Origin: an uncultured Bacteroidales bacterium | GTDB taxonomy: Bacteria > Bacteroidota > Bacteroidia > Bacteroidales > F082 | Assembly (NCBI GenBank): GCA_900318265.1 | Contig: ONKA01000010.1 | Coordinates: 123,830 to 187,829 of the forward strand | DNA length: 64,000 nucleotides | Direction of reading: 5' to 3' | Part shown: one piece after another, positions 23,063 through 31,985 of the stretch | How positions within the stretch are numbered: the first letter of the stretch is position 1 | Layout: each line of letters starts with the position of its first letter | Position numbers and translations under genes: made by a program | The notes under the pieces: generated by a model | What the model saw: the letters and a program-made list of their open reading frames with translations, nothing else | Databases searched by the model: none | Told to the model about the DNA's origin: nothing

Positions 23063-24520
23063 ATGAAGACGGTGACTTTAGGCAAACGGCCAAAAACCAT
23101 CACCTTGGCGGCGGTTTTCACCGTCGCCGGGGTGTTGTATTGCCTTATTTCCTTGGTCAACCATTATCTCTTCAAGACCTATTCGCTGGATTTGGGCTTT
23201 TACACCCACATCATGTATGACTATTCCCATTTCCGCATCGACGACTACTTCATTTATAGCAGGGCGCCTCGTAGTGTGTTGAGCGACCATTTTGATCTGT
23301 ATTTGATGCTGCTCTCGCCATTGATCTACTTGTTTGGGAGCTATACCTTGCTCATAGTCCAGATTGCAGGTGTCTTGCTGGGTGGATGGGGCGTCTATAA
23401 ACTCATAAAACTTTATACCGACGACGACCTGCTGCCTATTTTTGCGATGGCAGCCTTCTTCTTCTCGTTCGGTATCATTCATGCCCTCTCTTTCGATTAC
23501 CATTCCAATGTACTGGCTGCCATGATGTTACCGTGGCTATTGTATTATCTGAAGCAAAGGCGTTTTGGGCTCGCTAGCCTGTTTGTGGTACTCTTCGTCA
23601 TTGGGAAGGAGAATATGTCGCTGTGGCTGTTTTTCATCGCCATCGCTTTGATGTGGGATTATAGGAGGGACAAGAAAGCCTTATGGTATTTGGTCGGCTA
23701 TGCTGTGTTTGCCTTGGCTTATTTCTTCATTATCAATATGATAGTGATGCCTGCGTTGGGTGGGTCGGGAGGCGGTTTTTCGCGTTATGCCCATTTGGGC
23801 GACAATTATCTCGATATCGCCAAGAACCTGCTGATGCATCCGGGGAAGGCGTTGGAACTGCTGTATGTCAACACGAGCGGTCTGTCGCGTTTCGATGGGG
23901 TGAAGGAGGAATTCTATATCTGTGCTTTGGCCACTGGAATGTTGCTCACTTTGTTGAAGCCCAACTACCTGATTATGTTGATTCCGTTGGTGGCACAGAA
24001 AATGTTGGCGTCCGACGGCACTTTCTGGGGTATTTCACTCCAATACTCAGTGGAGTTTATGCCCGTGCTCGTCATTTCGTCCTTTATGGTGATTGCCAAA
24101 TTGAAGAAACAATTGTGGAGGCTGGTGTTGGCTGGTGCCATGTTCATTTCGGTGGTGCTGACCACGTTCTATACCATAGGGGTGCCTAAAACAAATGTGT
24201 GGCTCGACCAGCTTTGTGTCTACCAAGGGCGGCATTATGAGCAGAAGAAGTTTGACGCCGATTATGCTCGCGAGTTGATCAAACAGATTCCTGACGATGC
24301 CACGGTGTGTGCCGCCACGATGTTTGTCCCCCATCTGGCCATGCGTGATTGGATCGAGGACTTTGCCTGGACGACCAACACGAATGCCGAATACATACTC
24401 ATTACCGACCATTATTTTGGTTTCTTGAGGGACGGCAAGCTGTTGTTCGGGAATCGAGATGAATTTGAAACGGTGTCTACCGATGGGACGTTGTATCTGC
24501 TTCGGCGGAAGCAGCCCTAA
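23063..24520 (+). CDS. DUF2079 multi-spanning membrane protein
   Basis: A 485-residue protein with about ten to eleven membrane helices and a C-terminal soluble part. The N-terminal region, YSLDLGFYTHIMYDYSHFRI and then DHFDLYLMLLSPLIYLFGSY, is characteristic of DUF2079 proteins, which are distantly related to GT-C glycosyltransferases. It starts 13 nt after pepT. Its 3' end overlaps the convergent GT39 gene by 44 bp. The clustering with two more membrane glycan-type proteins suggests a role in cell-envelope modification; the reaction is not known. Confidence 0.8.
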   Translation: MKTVTLGKRPKTITLAAVFTVAGVLYCLISLVNHYLFKTYSLDLGFYTHIMYDYSHFRIDDYFIYSRAPRSVLSDHFDLYLMLLSPLIYLFGSYTLLIVQIAGVLLGGWGVYKLIKLYTDDDLLPIFAMAAFFFSFGIIHALSFDYHSNVLAAMMLPWLLYYLKQRRFGLASLFVVLFVIGKENMSLWLFFIAIALMWDYRRDKKALWYLVGYAVFALAYFFIINMIVMPALGGSGGGFSRYAHLGDNYLDIAKNLLMHPGKALELLYVNTSGLSRFDGVKEEFYICALATGMLLTLLKPNYLIMLIPLVAQKMLASDGTFWGISLQYSVEFMPVLVISSFMVIAKLKKQLWRLVLAGAMFISVVLTTFYTIGVPKTNVWLDQLCVYQGRHYEQKKFDADYARELIKQIPDDATVCAATMFVPHLAMRDWIEDFAWTTNTNAEYILITDHYFGFLRDGKLLFGNRDEFETVSTDGTLYLLRRKQP

Positions 24521-26078
24521 GGCTTTCCAAGTTGGGCGGCTCGGCACATAAGCCTTTGCAGGTGTAGACGAAGAAGTTCTTCACCGTCTTCCCATTGCGT
24601 TCGATGGGAATGACGCCTGCCAGCTCAATCTCCTTGAAGAACCATTGATAGGTCTCCTTCGGGTCTTTCATGTAACGGCTGTCGGAGAGGAACCAATAGT
24701 CTTCGCCAAGATGGAATCCTCCTCGTTCATCGTTGATCCATAGGTATTTATGCAAAAACTCGGGCCAACCCAATCCCATAACCCTCATTTTTAAGGGACG
24801 AGCCACATAATAATCGAGGTTGGCCAGCGGGAACCATTGGTTGGCCACAATGCCGTCTTCCGCTTTCATTATGCCTTCTGCTATCTTCTCTTCACGGAAG
24901 TCGGCGAATTTTTCTCCGAGTTGTCGCCAACCGTACATGTCCAAGGTGAAGTCGTCGCGGCCCAATTGTTCGGGCTCGGTATGTTTGTCCAATGGGATAA
25001 AGCCCGTCTTGATTTCGGCCACGCCAACGACCAATGTGACCGCAAGCACGGATAATGCCGCAATGATGGATTTGGGCAACTTGTCAGAATCGGTATGTTT
25101 ATCTCTCAGATAGACAGCGGATAACAGGATGAGTGAGACGTATGCAGGAGCGTTCCAATGGGGTAGGGTGGGACGCATGAGGGAGAAGACCCAGAATACC
25201 ACAATCATGGGCAGGGAGATGCACAAAATGAGGCGTTGCACGGATTTCTCCATGTTGATTCTCTTTTTGAACGCCGCAAAAATGGCGATGAAGGCCAAAA
25301 CGAAAATCACAGGATTGTTGTAGAAGAACTCACCAGCGATTTCTGTCCCGAAGGTGCCGAAATTGATGTTCCCTCCGCCTACACGTTCGCCATGGAAACG
25401 GAAACTGATGAAATCGTTGTTGATGTTCCACCGGATAACGGGCATCACAACATTGAGGGAGATGAGCAAGGCGCAATAGAATGCCCATGTCCTGAGCGGT
25501 CTCCTGTCAAATATGAGGATGTAAAGCACCATCCCGAACCAAAGGAAAATTCCTGAATACTTTGAAAGCATGGCAAAACCGGCAAAAGCGCCGAAGAGGA
25601 CCATGTAAGAGTCGGAATGTTGCTGCGTGGGCAATCGCTTGAAGTAGATGACCGCCATCCAAACTGCCAGCAACCAAAACAGCATCAGCGGCGTGTCGGG
25701 CATGATGAAGATACCATTAATGACAAAGGCATAGATGGATGCGGTGTAAAGCAGTGCGGCATAGAGCCCTGTCAAAGCATCTTTGAGCTCCTTTCCGATG
25801 TGAAAAACGATATAGGTGTTGGCGGTCATAAAGATGACCGATGCCAAGCGGATAAAGAACTCGCTGTCGAGCAATAAGTTAAGACTAAACAATTGGATGA
25901 CCCAGCCCACCATAGGTGGATGGTCGAAATGGCTCCAATCGGGATAGAGGGCGTATGTCCAGTAATACACCTCGTCGTTGCCAAACTCCATCCATGCCGC
26001 CAAAAAACCTCTCACGACAACGCTGATGGCCAAGAGCCATATCAGTATCTTGTTGATATTTTGCTCTTTGATCCTCAC
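24477..26078 (-). CDS. GT39/ArnT-like membrane glycosyltransferase
   Basis: A 533-residue protein with about eleven to twelve membrane helices. Near the N-terminus it has the GT-C acidic signature MEFGNDEVYYWTYALY followed by HFDHPPMVGW, as in dolichyl/undecaprenyl-phosphate sugar transferases of family 39/83 (ArnT, PMT). Such enzymes move a sugar from a lipid carrier onto lipid A, a protein or another acceptor on the periplasmic side. The start codon is GTG, overlapping the stop of the upstream PHP gene by four bases (GTGA). The last 44 bp overlap the convergent DUF2079 gene. The sugar and acceptor are unknown. Confidence 0.85.
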   Translation of the reverse strand: MRIKEQNINKILIWLLAISVVVRGFLAAWMEFGNDEVYYWTYALYPDWSHFDHPPMVGWVIQLFSLNLLLDSEFFIRLASVIFMTANTYIVFHIGKELKDALTGLYAALLYTASIYAFVINGIFIMPDTPLMLFWLLAVWMAVIYFKRLPTQQHSDSYMVLFGAFAGFAMLSKYSGIFLWFGMVLYILIFDRRPLRTWAFYCALLISLNVVMPVIRWNINNDFISFRFHGERVGGGNINFGTFGTEIAGEFFYNNPVIFVLAFIAIFAAFKKRINMEKSVQRLILCISLPMIVVFWVFSLMRPTLPHWNAPAYVSLILLSAVYLRDKHTDSDKLPKSIIAALSVLAVTLVVGVAEIKTGFIPLDKHTEPEQLGRDDFTLDMYGWRQLGEKFADFREEKIAEGIMKAEDGIVANQWFPLANLDYYVARPLKMRVMGLGWPEFLHKYLWINDERGGFHLGEDYWFLSDSRYMKDPKETYQWFFKEIELAGVIPIERNGKTVKNFFVYTCKGLCAEPPNLESLRAASAEADTTSHR

Positions 26079-27310
26079 TTGCTCTCCTCTTTTTTCTCTT
26101 TGGCTTTTTTAAAGAGATACCATATTAGGGCCGCGAAGGCAACGATGTAAACGAACCAATACAGGTAAGTTTGTGACTTGTTGACGAAGTCGAGCCGTTG
26201 GTCGACGGGTTCGGGCGTCGCATGACGCGTGACGGGATTCAGGTAGAAATGCTGCAATCCGTTGACGTTGATCTGCGTCCTGACATAATGGTCTTCGGGC
26301 TGGATGACATAATAGGCTGTCGCCACTTTTTCTTCCGTCTTCAGCACTTTGCCGTCTTGCCCAATGAACTTCACCTCCTGCATTTTGTCGGCTGAAGTTT
26401 CAATAAATAAGGTGTCGCCCACCAGTTCGGCGCGTGTCAGATGAGGCAGCTTTCGGGCTTGTTCGACCTTTTCGGACAAAGACATGGGATGATGATACCA
26501 GTTGTCGAACTCCACGGCGTAGCAGAGGCCTTTGTCCAAGGCCTCATAGACATGCTCAGGGTTGAGGTCGGGAGTGTTAATCATGGTCAGGTTGTGGCAC
26601 ACCTCGCTGGCTTTTGTGATGTCATGCGTGTCGTCATCGCCCAGCGCATACACACGGTGTCCGTTGGAAAGAGCCTTGTCCCAATGTTCTATGGCGTTGC
26701 CGTATGGATTGACCACTTCGATTAGGCGGTAGTTGCTCAAAAAAATCATGTCGCTCACCTGGTAGCCTTTGGTGAATGAGGCATGGGCAGGCATGACGAA
26801 GCGGCAACGTTCTCCTAACTTGTTGATGGTATGCTGCTTCATGTTGAGGTTCTGCATGAAAGGGAAGTCGGGCCAATACACCGATTCGGCGCCAATGCAG
26901 ATTTGGTGCGTCTTGCGGAAAAGCCCGTAGCCGTGTTCGTAGGCGGGGATATAGTCTTCTCTTTCCGAGCCGTGTGTGTTGATGCCCATATAGTCAGAGA
27001 TGCCATAGTGGTCGTAGCCCAAGGCTTGATAGACGCTGTCGATGGTGGTTTCCTTGCTCTTGCGCCCGTTGGTGACACCAAAATACTTTCGGGAGTGGCA
27101 ATGAAAGTGGTACTTCTTCCATTGGTCGGGCTTCATGTCTTGATAAGGGTTGTAGAGGTATTCGCCGCTGAAGGGTTTGGGCTCCTTGAAACTGTAGGTG
27201 GGGACGGAGAGGTAAATATATAATATCAGCAGCAATAAAGCGATGCCTAGGCCTGCCATCACCCTGCCGAAATAGAACCAAAAGCCGTGTTTTTTCTCTG
27301 TTTTGCTCAT
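26075..27310 (-). CDS. Membrane-anchored PHP-domain-like protein
   Basis: A 411-residue protein starting at ATG 27310 (MSKTEKKHGFWFYFGRVMAG). A helix at about residues 10-35 and another near the C-terminus (YLYWFVYIVAFAALIWYLFK) bracket a large domain. That domain has PHP metal-site-like motifs: HFHCHSRKYFGVTNG, YDHYGISDYMGIN, AHASFTKG and DDDTHD. This fits a polymerase-and-histidinol-phosphatase type phosphoesterase facing the periplasm. It is coupled by a 4-nt overlap to the GT39 gene, so the two probably act on the same envelope component. The exact substrate is unknown. Confidence 0.7.
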   Translation of the reverse strand: MSKTEKKHGFWFYFGRVMAGLGIALLLLILYIYLSVPTYSFKEPKPFSGEYLYNPYQDMKPDQWKKYHFHCHSRKYFGVTNGRKSKETTIDSVYQALGYDHYGISDYMGINTHGSEREDYIPAYEHGYGLFRKTHQICIGAESVYWPDFPFMQNLNMKQHTINKLGERCRFVMPAHASFTKGYQVSDMIFLSNYRLIEVVNPYGNAIEHWDKALSNGHRVYALGDDDTHDITKASEVCHNLTMINTPDLNPEHVYEALDKGLCYAVEFDNWYHHPMSLSEKVEQARKLPHLTRAELVGDTLFIETSADKMQEVKFIGQDGKVLKTEEKVATAYYVIQPEDHYVRTQINVNGLQHFYLNPVTRHATPEPVDQRLDFVNKSQTYLYWFVYIVAFAALIWYLFKKAKEKKEESK

Positions 27311-27365
27311 AATGATTTGCAAAGAAAAGGAAAAAAGTGGGATTTTGATTGTTTTTTAATTTGAT

Positions 27366-27420
27366 TTTGAAAGATTTCTTGCCGAAGGCAATTCTGAAAG
27401 AAAGAATTAGCGTATCTTTG
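27366..27420 (+). promoter_or_regulatory. suf operon promoter with conserved upstream block
   Basis: The -7 box TATCTTTG is at 27413-27420. The block 27366-27394 (TTTGAAAGATTTCTTGCC, then GAAGGCAA) repeats the one upstream of the LytTR gene, except that its -7 box is 6 nt further away. Confidence 0.7.
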
Positions 27421-27455
27421 CAGCCTAATTTGAAATCATTCTTAATAAGGATAAA

Positions 27456-28907
27456 ATGGATCAGAATCCGAACGAAAATATCATCAATGAAGTCACGAAT
27501 AAGGAGTATGAATACGGCTTTGTGACTGACATTGAAACTGATTTTGTGCCGAAAGGCTTGAACGAGGACATCATCCGCCTCATCTCCAAGAAGAAAGAGG
27601 AACCAGAATGGCTGCTGGAGTTTCGTCTGAAGGCTTTCCGCCATTGGCAGACACTGAAGCAACCCAACTGGGCACATCTCGATATCCCCGAGATTAACTA
27701 TCAGGACATCATATATTATGCCGCGCCGCGCAAACGTCAGCAGAAGCAGAGCCTCGATGAGGTGGACCCCGAACTGTTGGCCACCTTCGACAAACTCGGC
27801 ATCTCGCTCGACGAGCAGAAGAAGCTCTCGGGCGTGGCCGTCGACGCGGTGATGGACTCCACCTCGGTGAAGACGACCTTCCAGGAGACCCTCTCCAAAC
27901 ATGGCGTTATCTTCATGTCGTTTAGTGAGGCTGTCAAGCAGCATCCAGACTTGGTGAAGAAATACCTTGGCAAGGTGGTACCTTATACCGACAACTTCTT
28001 CGCTGCACTTAACTCGGCGGTCTTCAGCGATGGCTCGTTCTGCTATATCCCGAAAGGTGTGCGTTGCCCTTTGGAACTATCCACCTATTTCCGCATCAAT
28101 GCGGCCAACACAGGCCAGTTTGAGCGCACGCTCATCGTGGCCGACGAAGGCGCGTATGTGAGTTACATGGAAGGCTGCACGGCTCCGCAACGCGACGAAA
28201 ACCAACTCCATGCCGCCATCGTGGAAATCATCGCCGAGACGGATGCCGAAGTGAAATACTCCACAGTCCAGAACTGGTATCCTGGCGATAAGGACGGCAA
28301 AGGAGGCGTATATAACCTCGTCACCAAGCGTGGCCTCTGCCGTGGCGACCGTTCCAAAATCTCTTGGACGCAGGTCGAGACGGGATCGGCCATCACCTGG
28401 AAATACCCCGGCTGCGTGCTGTTGGGCGACAACTCTGTGGGTGAGTTCTACTCTGTCGCCGTGACCAACAACTACCAACAGGCCGACACGGGTACCAAGA
28501 TGATTCACTTGGGCAAGAACACCCGCAGTACCATCATATCTAAAGGTATCTCCGCCGGTCACAGCCAGAACGGCTATCGTGGCTTGGTGAGAGTGGCTGC
28601 CAAAGCCGAGAACTCGCGTAACTATTCGCAGTGCGACTCATTGCTGTTGGGCGACAAATGCGGTGCCCACACTTGGCCTTACGTCGAATGCGGCAACGAT
28701 TCGAGCATCCTCGAACACGAAGCCACGACCTCGAAGATCTCCGAAGACCAATTGTTCTATTGCCAACAACGTGGCATTCCGACGGAAAAGGCCATTGGCC
28801 TCATCGTCAACGGCTATGCCAAGGATGTGCTGAACAAACTGCCTATGGAATTCGCCGTTGAAGCACAGAAATTATTGTCCATCACATTGGAAGGCAGCGT
28901 CGGATAA
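27456..28907 (+). CDS. sufB: Fe-S cluster assembly protein SufB
   Basis: SufB is the scaffold core of the SufBCD complex, which builds iron-sulfur clusters in the cytosol using sulfur from SufS. The 483-residue protein is full length. It shows the N-terminal [19 protein letters not shown], the conserved beta-helix with [20 protein letters not shown], and the C-terminal [20 protein letters not shown] block. It opens the operon sufB-(GT39)-sufC-sufD-sufS behind its own promoter. Confidence 0.96.
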   Translation: MDQNPNENIINEVTNKEYEYGFVTDIETDFVPKGLNEDIIRLISKKKEEPEWLLEFRLKAFRHWQTLKQPNWAHLDIPEINYQDIIYYAAPRKRQQKQSLDEVDPELLATFDKLGISLDEQKKLSGVAVDAVMDSTSVKTTFQETLSKHGVIFMSFSEAVKQHPDLVKKYLGKVVPYTDNFFAALNSAVFSDGSFCYIPKGVRCPLELSTYFRINAANTGQFERTLIVADEGAYVSYMEGCTAPQRDENQLHAAIVEIIAETDAEVKYSTVQNWYPGDKDGKGGVYNLVTKRGLCRGDRSKISWTQVETGSAITWKYPGCVLLGDNSVGEFYSVAVTNNYQQADTGTKMIHLGKNTRSTIISKGISAGHSQNGYRGLVRVAAKAENSRNYSQCDSLLLGDKCGAHTWPYVECGNDSSILEHEATTSKISEDQLFYCQQRGIPTEKAIGLIVNGYAKDVLNKLPMEFAVEAQKLLSITLEGSVG

Positions 28908-28913
28908 TGTAGG

Positions 28914-28932
28914 GACGCATCGCATGCGTCCG
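28914..28932. repeat. GGACGCAT hairpin between sufB and the GT39 gene
   Basis: GGACGCAT, CGC, ATGCGTCC: a perfect 8-bp stem only 7 nt after the sufB stop. With the flanking GTAG it resembles the GTAGAGACGG-type palindromes elsewhere in the window. No T-run follows, so it is not an intrinsic terminator. Confidence 0.7.
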
Positions 28933-28945
28933 AAAATATAAAACC

Positions 28946-30256
28946 ATGCAAACCGCTCGTTCAAATAACACCCCCTTTTGGTTGCTCCTCATCGGATTGT
29001 TCCTCATTCTGGTGAGCAAGAGCCTATTGACCGAAGGCATGTTCTTTGACGGCGTGACCTATGCCAGTATCTCGCGCAATATGGCGGAAGGGCAGGGGAC
29101 GTTCTGGAATCCCCATTACACACAGACCTTGTATCCCGAGTTTCGTCAGCATCCACCCTTGGCCCTAGGCATGGAAGCTTTGGCTTTCAAGGCGTTTGGC
29201 GATCATTGGTGGGTCGAGAAGGCCTATTCCGTGCTGATGTTCCTGCTATCAGGTTTGTTCATCGCCTTGATTTGGAAGCGCACTACCAACAACCTCCGAT
29301 GGGTTTGGCTGCCGTTGCTATTTTGGCTCGCTATGCCTTTGGTTTCGTGGAGTGCGACGAACAACCTGCTCGAAAACACCATGTCGGTCTTTGTGTTGCT
29401 CTCGGTCTACCTGATGATCGTCGGCTATCAACGCCACCATAAGATTTGGCTATTTTTGTCGGCAGTTACCCTATTGCTGGCATTCCTCTCCAAAGGATTC
29501 ACGGGGTTGTTCCCCATGGTGTTTCCAATTCTTTATTGCGCTTTCGACCAAAAGCGCAAATGGATTCAAGGCCCGATTGATAGTTTGCTCCTGTTGGTTT
29601 CTGTGGTGGTGTTTGCTGGGATTATGTTCTTGGTTTGCCCTGGCTCGTTTGCCTATCTTAAGGACTATATCCTACTTCAAGTCATAGGTGGCGGGCTGTA
29701 CGAAGCGACAGCATCTTCAAGGTTCTATATCGTTTTCGCTTTATTGCAACAACTGATGATCCCGTATGTGATTGCGATGGCGTTGGTGATTTGCAAAGCG
29801 AGAAGTAAGGTCAATAGTAAAGTGTTTGAGTTCCCACCTGATAAAGGTTGGTTTTATAGTTTCCTGATTTTAGGCCTTTTGGGCGTACTGCCCATCATGG
29901 TGAGCGTGAAGCAACGCGACTTCTATCTGCTTGCTGCGTTGCCTTTCTTTGCCTTGGCTTGCGGACATATCACCCTTTCGATGCTGACTTTATGGCTGCC
30001 TAAGATAACGCCAAAAGTCCGTGGATGGATGACCCTTGGTGCAGGTTGCGTCGTGCTGTTGGGAGTAGTCTTGAATGTGGTTCATCTCGGGAAATACGGC
30101 CGTGATGAAGCGTTGATAGAAGAGGTGAAACAAAAGATTGTAGAAGTGGGTGACAATAGTATTATTGAAATACCACAAGAAGAATATACACAGTGGGCCA
30201 AGCATGCCTATTATATGCGCTACGGCAAAATCAGCCTAAGCCCAACTGAAAACTGA
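28946..30256 (+). CDS. GT39-like membrane glycosyltransferase inside the suf operon
   Basis: A 436-residue protein with about ten to eleven membrane helices. The N-terminal region has FFDGVTYASISRNMAEGQGT and FRQHPPLALGMEAL, the GT-C acidic (D-x-x-x-Y) and H-x-P-P motifs of ArnT/PMT-like enzymes that use polyprenyl-phosphate sugars. It lies 38 nt after sufB and 29 nt before sufC, on the same strand, so it is read with the suf genes. It has no known link to iron-sulfur assembly and looks like an insertion into an ancestral sufBCDS operon. It is a different family member from the 24477-26078 protein. Confidence 0.8.
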   Translation: MQTARSNNTPFWLLLIGLFLILVSKSLLTEGMFFDGVTYASISRNMAEGQGTFWNPHYTQTLYPEFRQHPPLALGMEALAFKAFGDHWWVEKAYSVLMFLLSGLFIALIWKRTTNNLRWVWLPLLFWLAMPLVSWSATNNLLENTMSVFVLLSVYLMIVGYQRHHKIWLFLSAVTLLLAFLSKGFTGLFPMVFPILYCAFDQKRKWIQGPIDSLLLLVSVVVFAGIMFLVCPGSFAYLKDYILLQVIGGGLYEATASSRFYIVFALLQQLMIPYVIAMALVICKARSKVNSKVFEFPPDKGWFYSFLILGLLGVLPIMVSVKQRDFYLLAALPFFALACGHITLSMLTLWLPKITPKVRGWMTLGAGCVVLLGVVLNVVHLGKYGRDEALIEEVKQKIVEVGDNSIIEIPQEEYTQWAKHAYYMRYGKISLSPTEN

Positions 30257-30280
30257 ACAACTGAATAACTGAACAACTGA
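30245..30280. repeat. Period-8 array before sufC
   Basis: ACTGA occurs at 30245, 30252, 30260, 30268 and 30276, so spacing is 7 then 8, 8, 8. The array contains the stop codon of the glycosyltransferase gene and ends just before the sufC ATG. Confidence 0.65.
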
Positions 30281-30285
30281 TCAAT

Positions 30286-31032
30286 ATGTTACTGAACATC
30301 AAAAACCTACACGTCTCCATCGGAGGCAAGGAAATCCTGAAAGGATTGAATCTGGGCGTCAACGAAGGCGAAATCCACGCTATCATGGGCCCCAACGGAA
30401 CGGGAAAAAGCACACTGGCTGCGGCCATCACAGGTCGCGAGGGCTATGAAATCACCGAAGGTGAGATATGGTATAAGGGCAAGAACATCGTCGGGATGTC
30501 GCCCGAGGACCGCGCCAATGAAGGCATTTTCCTGAGTTTCCAATATCCTGTCGAAATCCCTGGTGTAAGCATCCAGAACTTCATGCGCACCGCTGTCAAC
30601 TCGAAGCGCGAATACCAAGGTTTGCCGCCAATGAGCACTGTCGACTTCATGAAGATGATGAAGGAGAAGCAGGCTATGGTGGAAATCACCGAGAAACTGC
30701 AGAACCGTTTCGTCAACGTGGGCTATTCTGGTGGCGAGAAGAAGAAAAACGAGATATTCCAGATGGCCATGCTAGAGCCGAGCCTTGCCATCCTCGATGA
30801 GACCGATTCGGGTCTCGACATCGACGCGTTGCGCATCGTGGCCCATGGCGTCAACCAGCTGCATAATAATGAGAACGCTTTTGTGGTCATCACCCACTAT
30901 CAGCGTCTGCTCGACTATATCGTCCCCGACTTCGTCCATGTGATGTACGACGGACGCATCGTCAAGACGGGCGGCAAGAACCTTGCCCTCGAACTCGAAG
31001 AAAAAGGCTACGAATGGATTAAGGAACTTTGA
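30286..31032 (+). CDS. sufC: Fe-S cluster assembly ATPase SufC
   Basis: The ABC-type ATPase of SufBCD, driving conformational change during cluster assembly. The 248-residue protein carries Walker A (GPNGTGKSTLA), the SufC-type signature (YSGGEKKKNE), Walker B (LAILDETDSGLD) and the switch histidine (VVITHYQRLL). It ends 2 nt before sufD. Confidence 0.96.
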   Translation: MLLNIKNLHVSIGGKEILKGLNLGVNEGEIHAIMGPNGTGKSTLAAAITGREGYEITEGEIWYKGKNIVGMSPEDRANEGIFLSFQYPVEIPGVSIQNFMRTAVNSKREYQGLPPMSTVDFMKMMKEKQAMVEITEKLQNRFVNVGYSGGEKKKNEIFQMAMLEPSLAILDETDSGLDIDALRIVAHGVNQLHNNENAFVVITHYQRLLDYIVPDFVHVMYDGRIVKTGGKNLALELEEKGYEWIKEL

Positions 31033-31034
31033 TT

Positions 31035-31862
31035 ATGAACAACCAACTTATCTTAGCCGCCAACCAAAGCCGCGAAATCATTGAGTATGACGATGACGCT
31101 CACCTGTCATCCGAGCCAAAGGTTTCCGAGATCATCCTCAATGAGAATTCTAGCCTTGAGTTGTATGTGCTGCAGAATGTGAGCAACGAGGCCTCCATCC
31201 AACGGGAGTTTAAGGTCAAGCAGTTGGCCGACAGCCGACTGAAGATTGTGGTCATCACCTTCAACGGCGGCGATGTGCGCAACACCTATCATGTCGACTT
31301 GGATGGCGAAGGCGCTGACACACAAGTGCATGGATTGTATCTCATCGACAAGACCCAGCATGTGGAGAACTTCCTGAAGGTGAACCACAATGTGCCGCAT
31401 TGCACCAGCAACGAAAAGTTCAAAGGCGTTATCGACGACTCGGCCTCGGCGGTGTTCAACGGTCATGTGTATGTGGCAAAAGACGCCCAAAAGACCGATG
31501 CCCACCAGAACAACAGCAATATCCTCCTGACGTCGACGGCCAAAGTCAACAGCCAACCTTTCCTTGAGATCTATGCTGACGACGTGAAGTGTTCTCACGG
31601 CACTTCTACAGGCCAACTCGACCAAGAGGCCATGTTTTACATGCGCCAGCGTGGCATCAGCAAGGCTAATGCCAGAATCCTGTTGATGTATGCCTTCGCT
31701 GCCGAGGTGAGCAACCATATCGGCAACGATATGCTGCACGAACACATCGACGACATGATTAAGCGTCGACTGCGTGGCGAATTGTCGAGTTGCGAGAACT
31801 GTGTGTTGCGTTGCAGCCACCCGAAGGAATATAATTTTGACATTGATTATTCGAAAATCTAA
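31035..31862 (+). CDS. sufD: Short SufD (core domain only)
   Basis: SufD is the second scaffold subunit of SufBCD. This copy is 275 residues from ATG 31035, whereas typical SufD has about 420-450. The beta-helix core and C-terminal block are present (FKGVIDDSASAVFNGHVYV, DDVKCSHGTSTGQLDQEAMF, YMRQRGIS), but the N-terminal helical domain of roughly 150 residues is missing, and no part of it is found upstream, where sufC ends 2 nt before. The C-terminus has an extra CENC...C cluster. The TTG at 31029 in frame adds nothing useful. Confidence 0.88.
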   Translation: MNNQLILAANQSREIIEYDDDAHLSSEPKVSEIILNENSSLELYVLQNVSNEASIQREFKVKQLADSRLKIVVITFNGGDVRNTYHVDLDGEGADTQVHGLYLIDKTQHVENFLKVNHNVPHCTSNEKFKGVIDDSASAVFNGHVYVAKDAQKTDAHQNNSNILLTSTAKVNSQPFLEIYADDVKCSHGTSTGQLDQEAMFYMRQRGISKANARILLMYAFAAEVSNHIGNDMLHEHIDDMIKRRLRGELSSCENCVLRCSHPKEYNFDIDYSKI

Positions 31863-31880
31863 CACCTTTACGCTTGGCTG

Positions 31881-31948
31881 GCTATTAGCTTTTAGCCGTT
31901 AGCTATTAGCTTGGTAGCCAATAAGCTAATAGCTAAAAGCTAATTGCT
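31881..31948. repeat. Period-7 arrays forming a hairpin between sufD and sufS
   Basis: On the left, GC recurs every 7 nt at 31881, 31888, 31895, 31902 and 31909 (units such as TATTAGC, TTTTAGC, CGTTAGC). On the right GC recurs at 31925, 31932, 31939 and 31946 (AATAGCT, AAAAGCT type units). The arms are complementary and enclose a short loop. Confidence 0.85.
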
Positions 31949-31985
31949 AACAACCAATGGCAAAAAAGGTAGAATCATAAACAAA

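Noticed and set aside
21931-23160. A 409-residue minus-strand reading frame across pepT
   Set aside because: It is the antisense shadow of pepT, whose motifs are complete.
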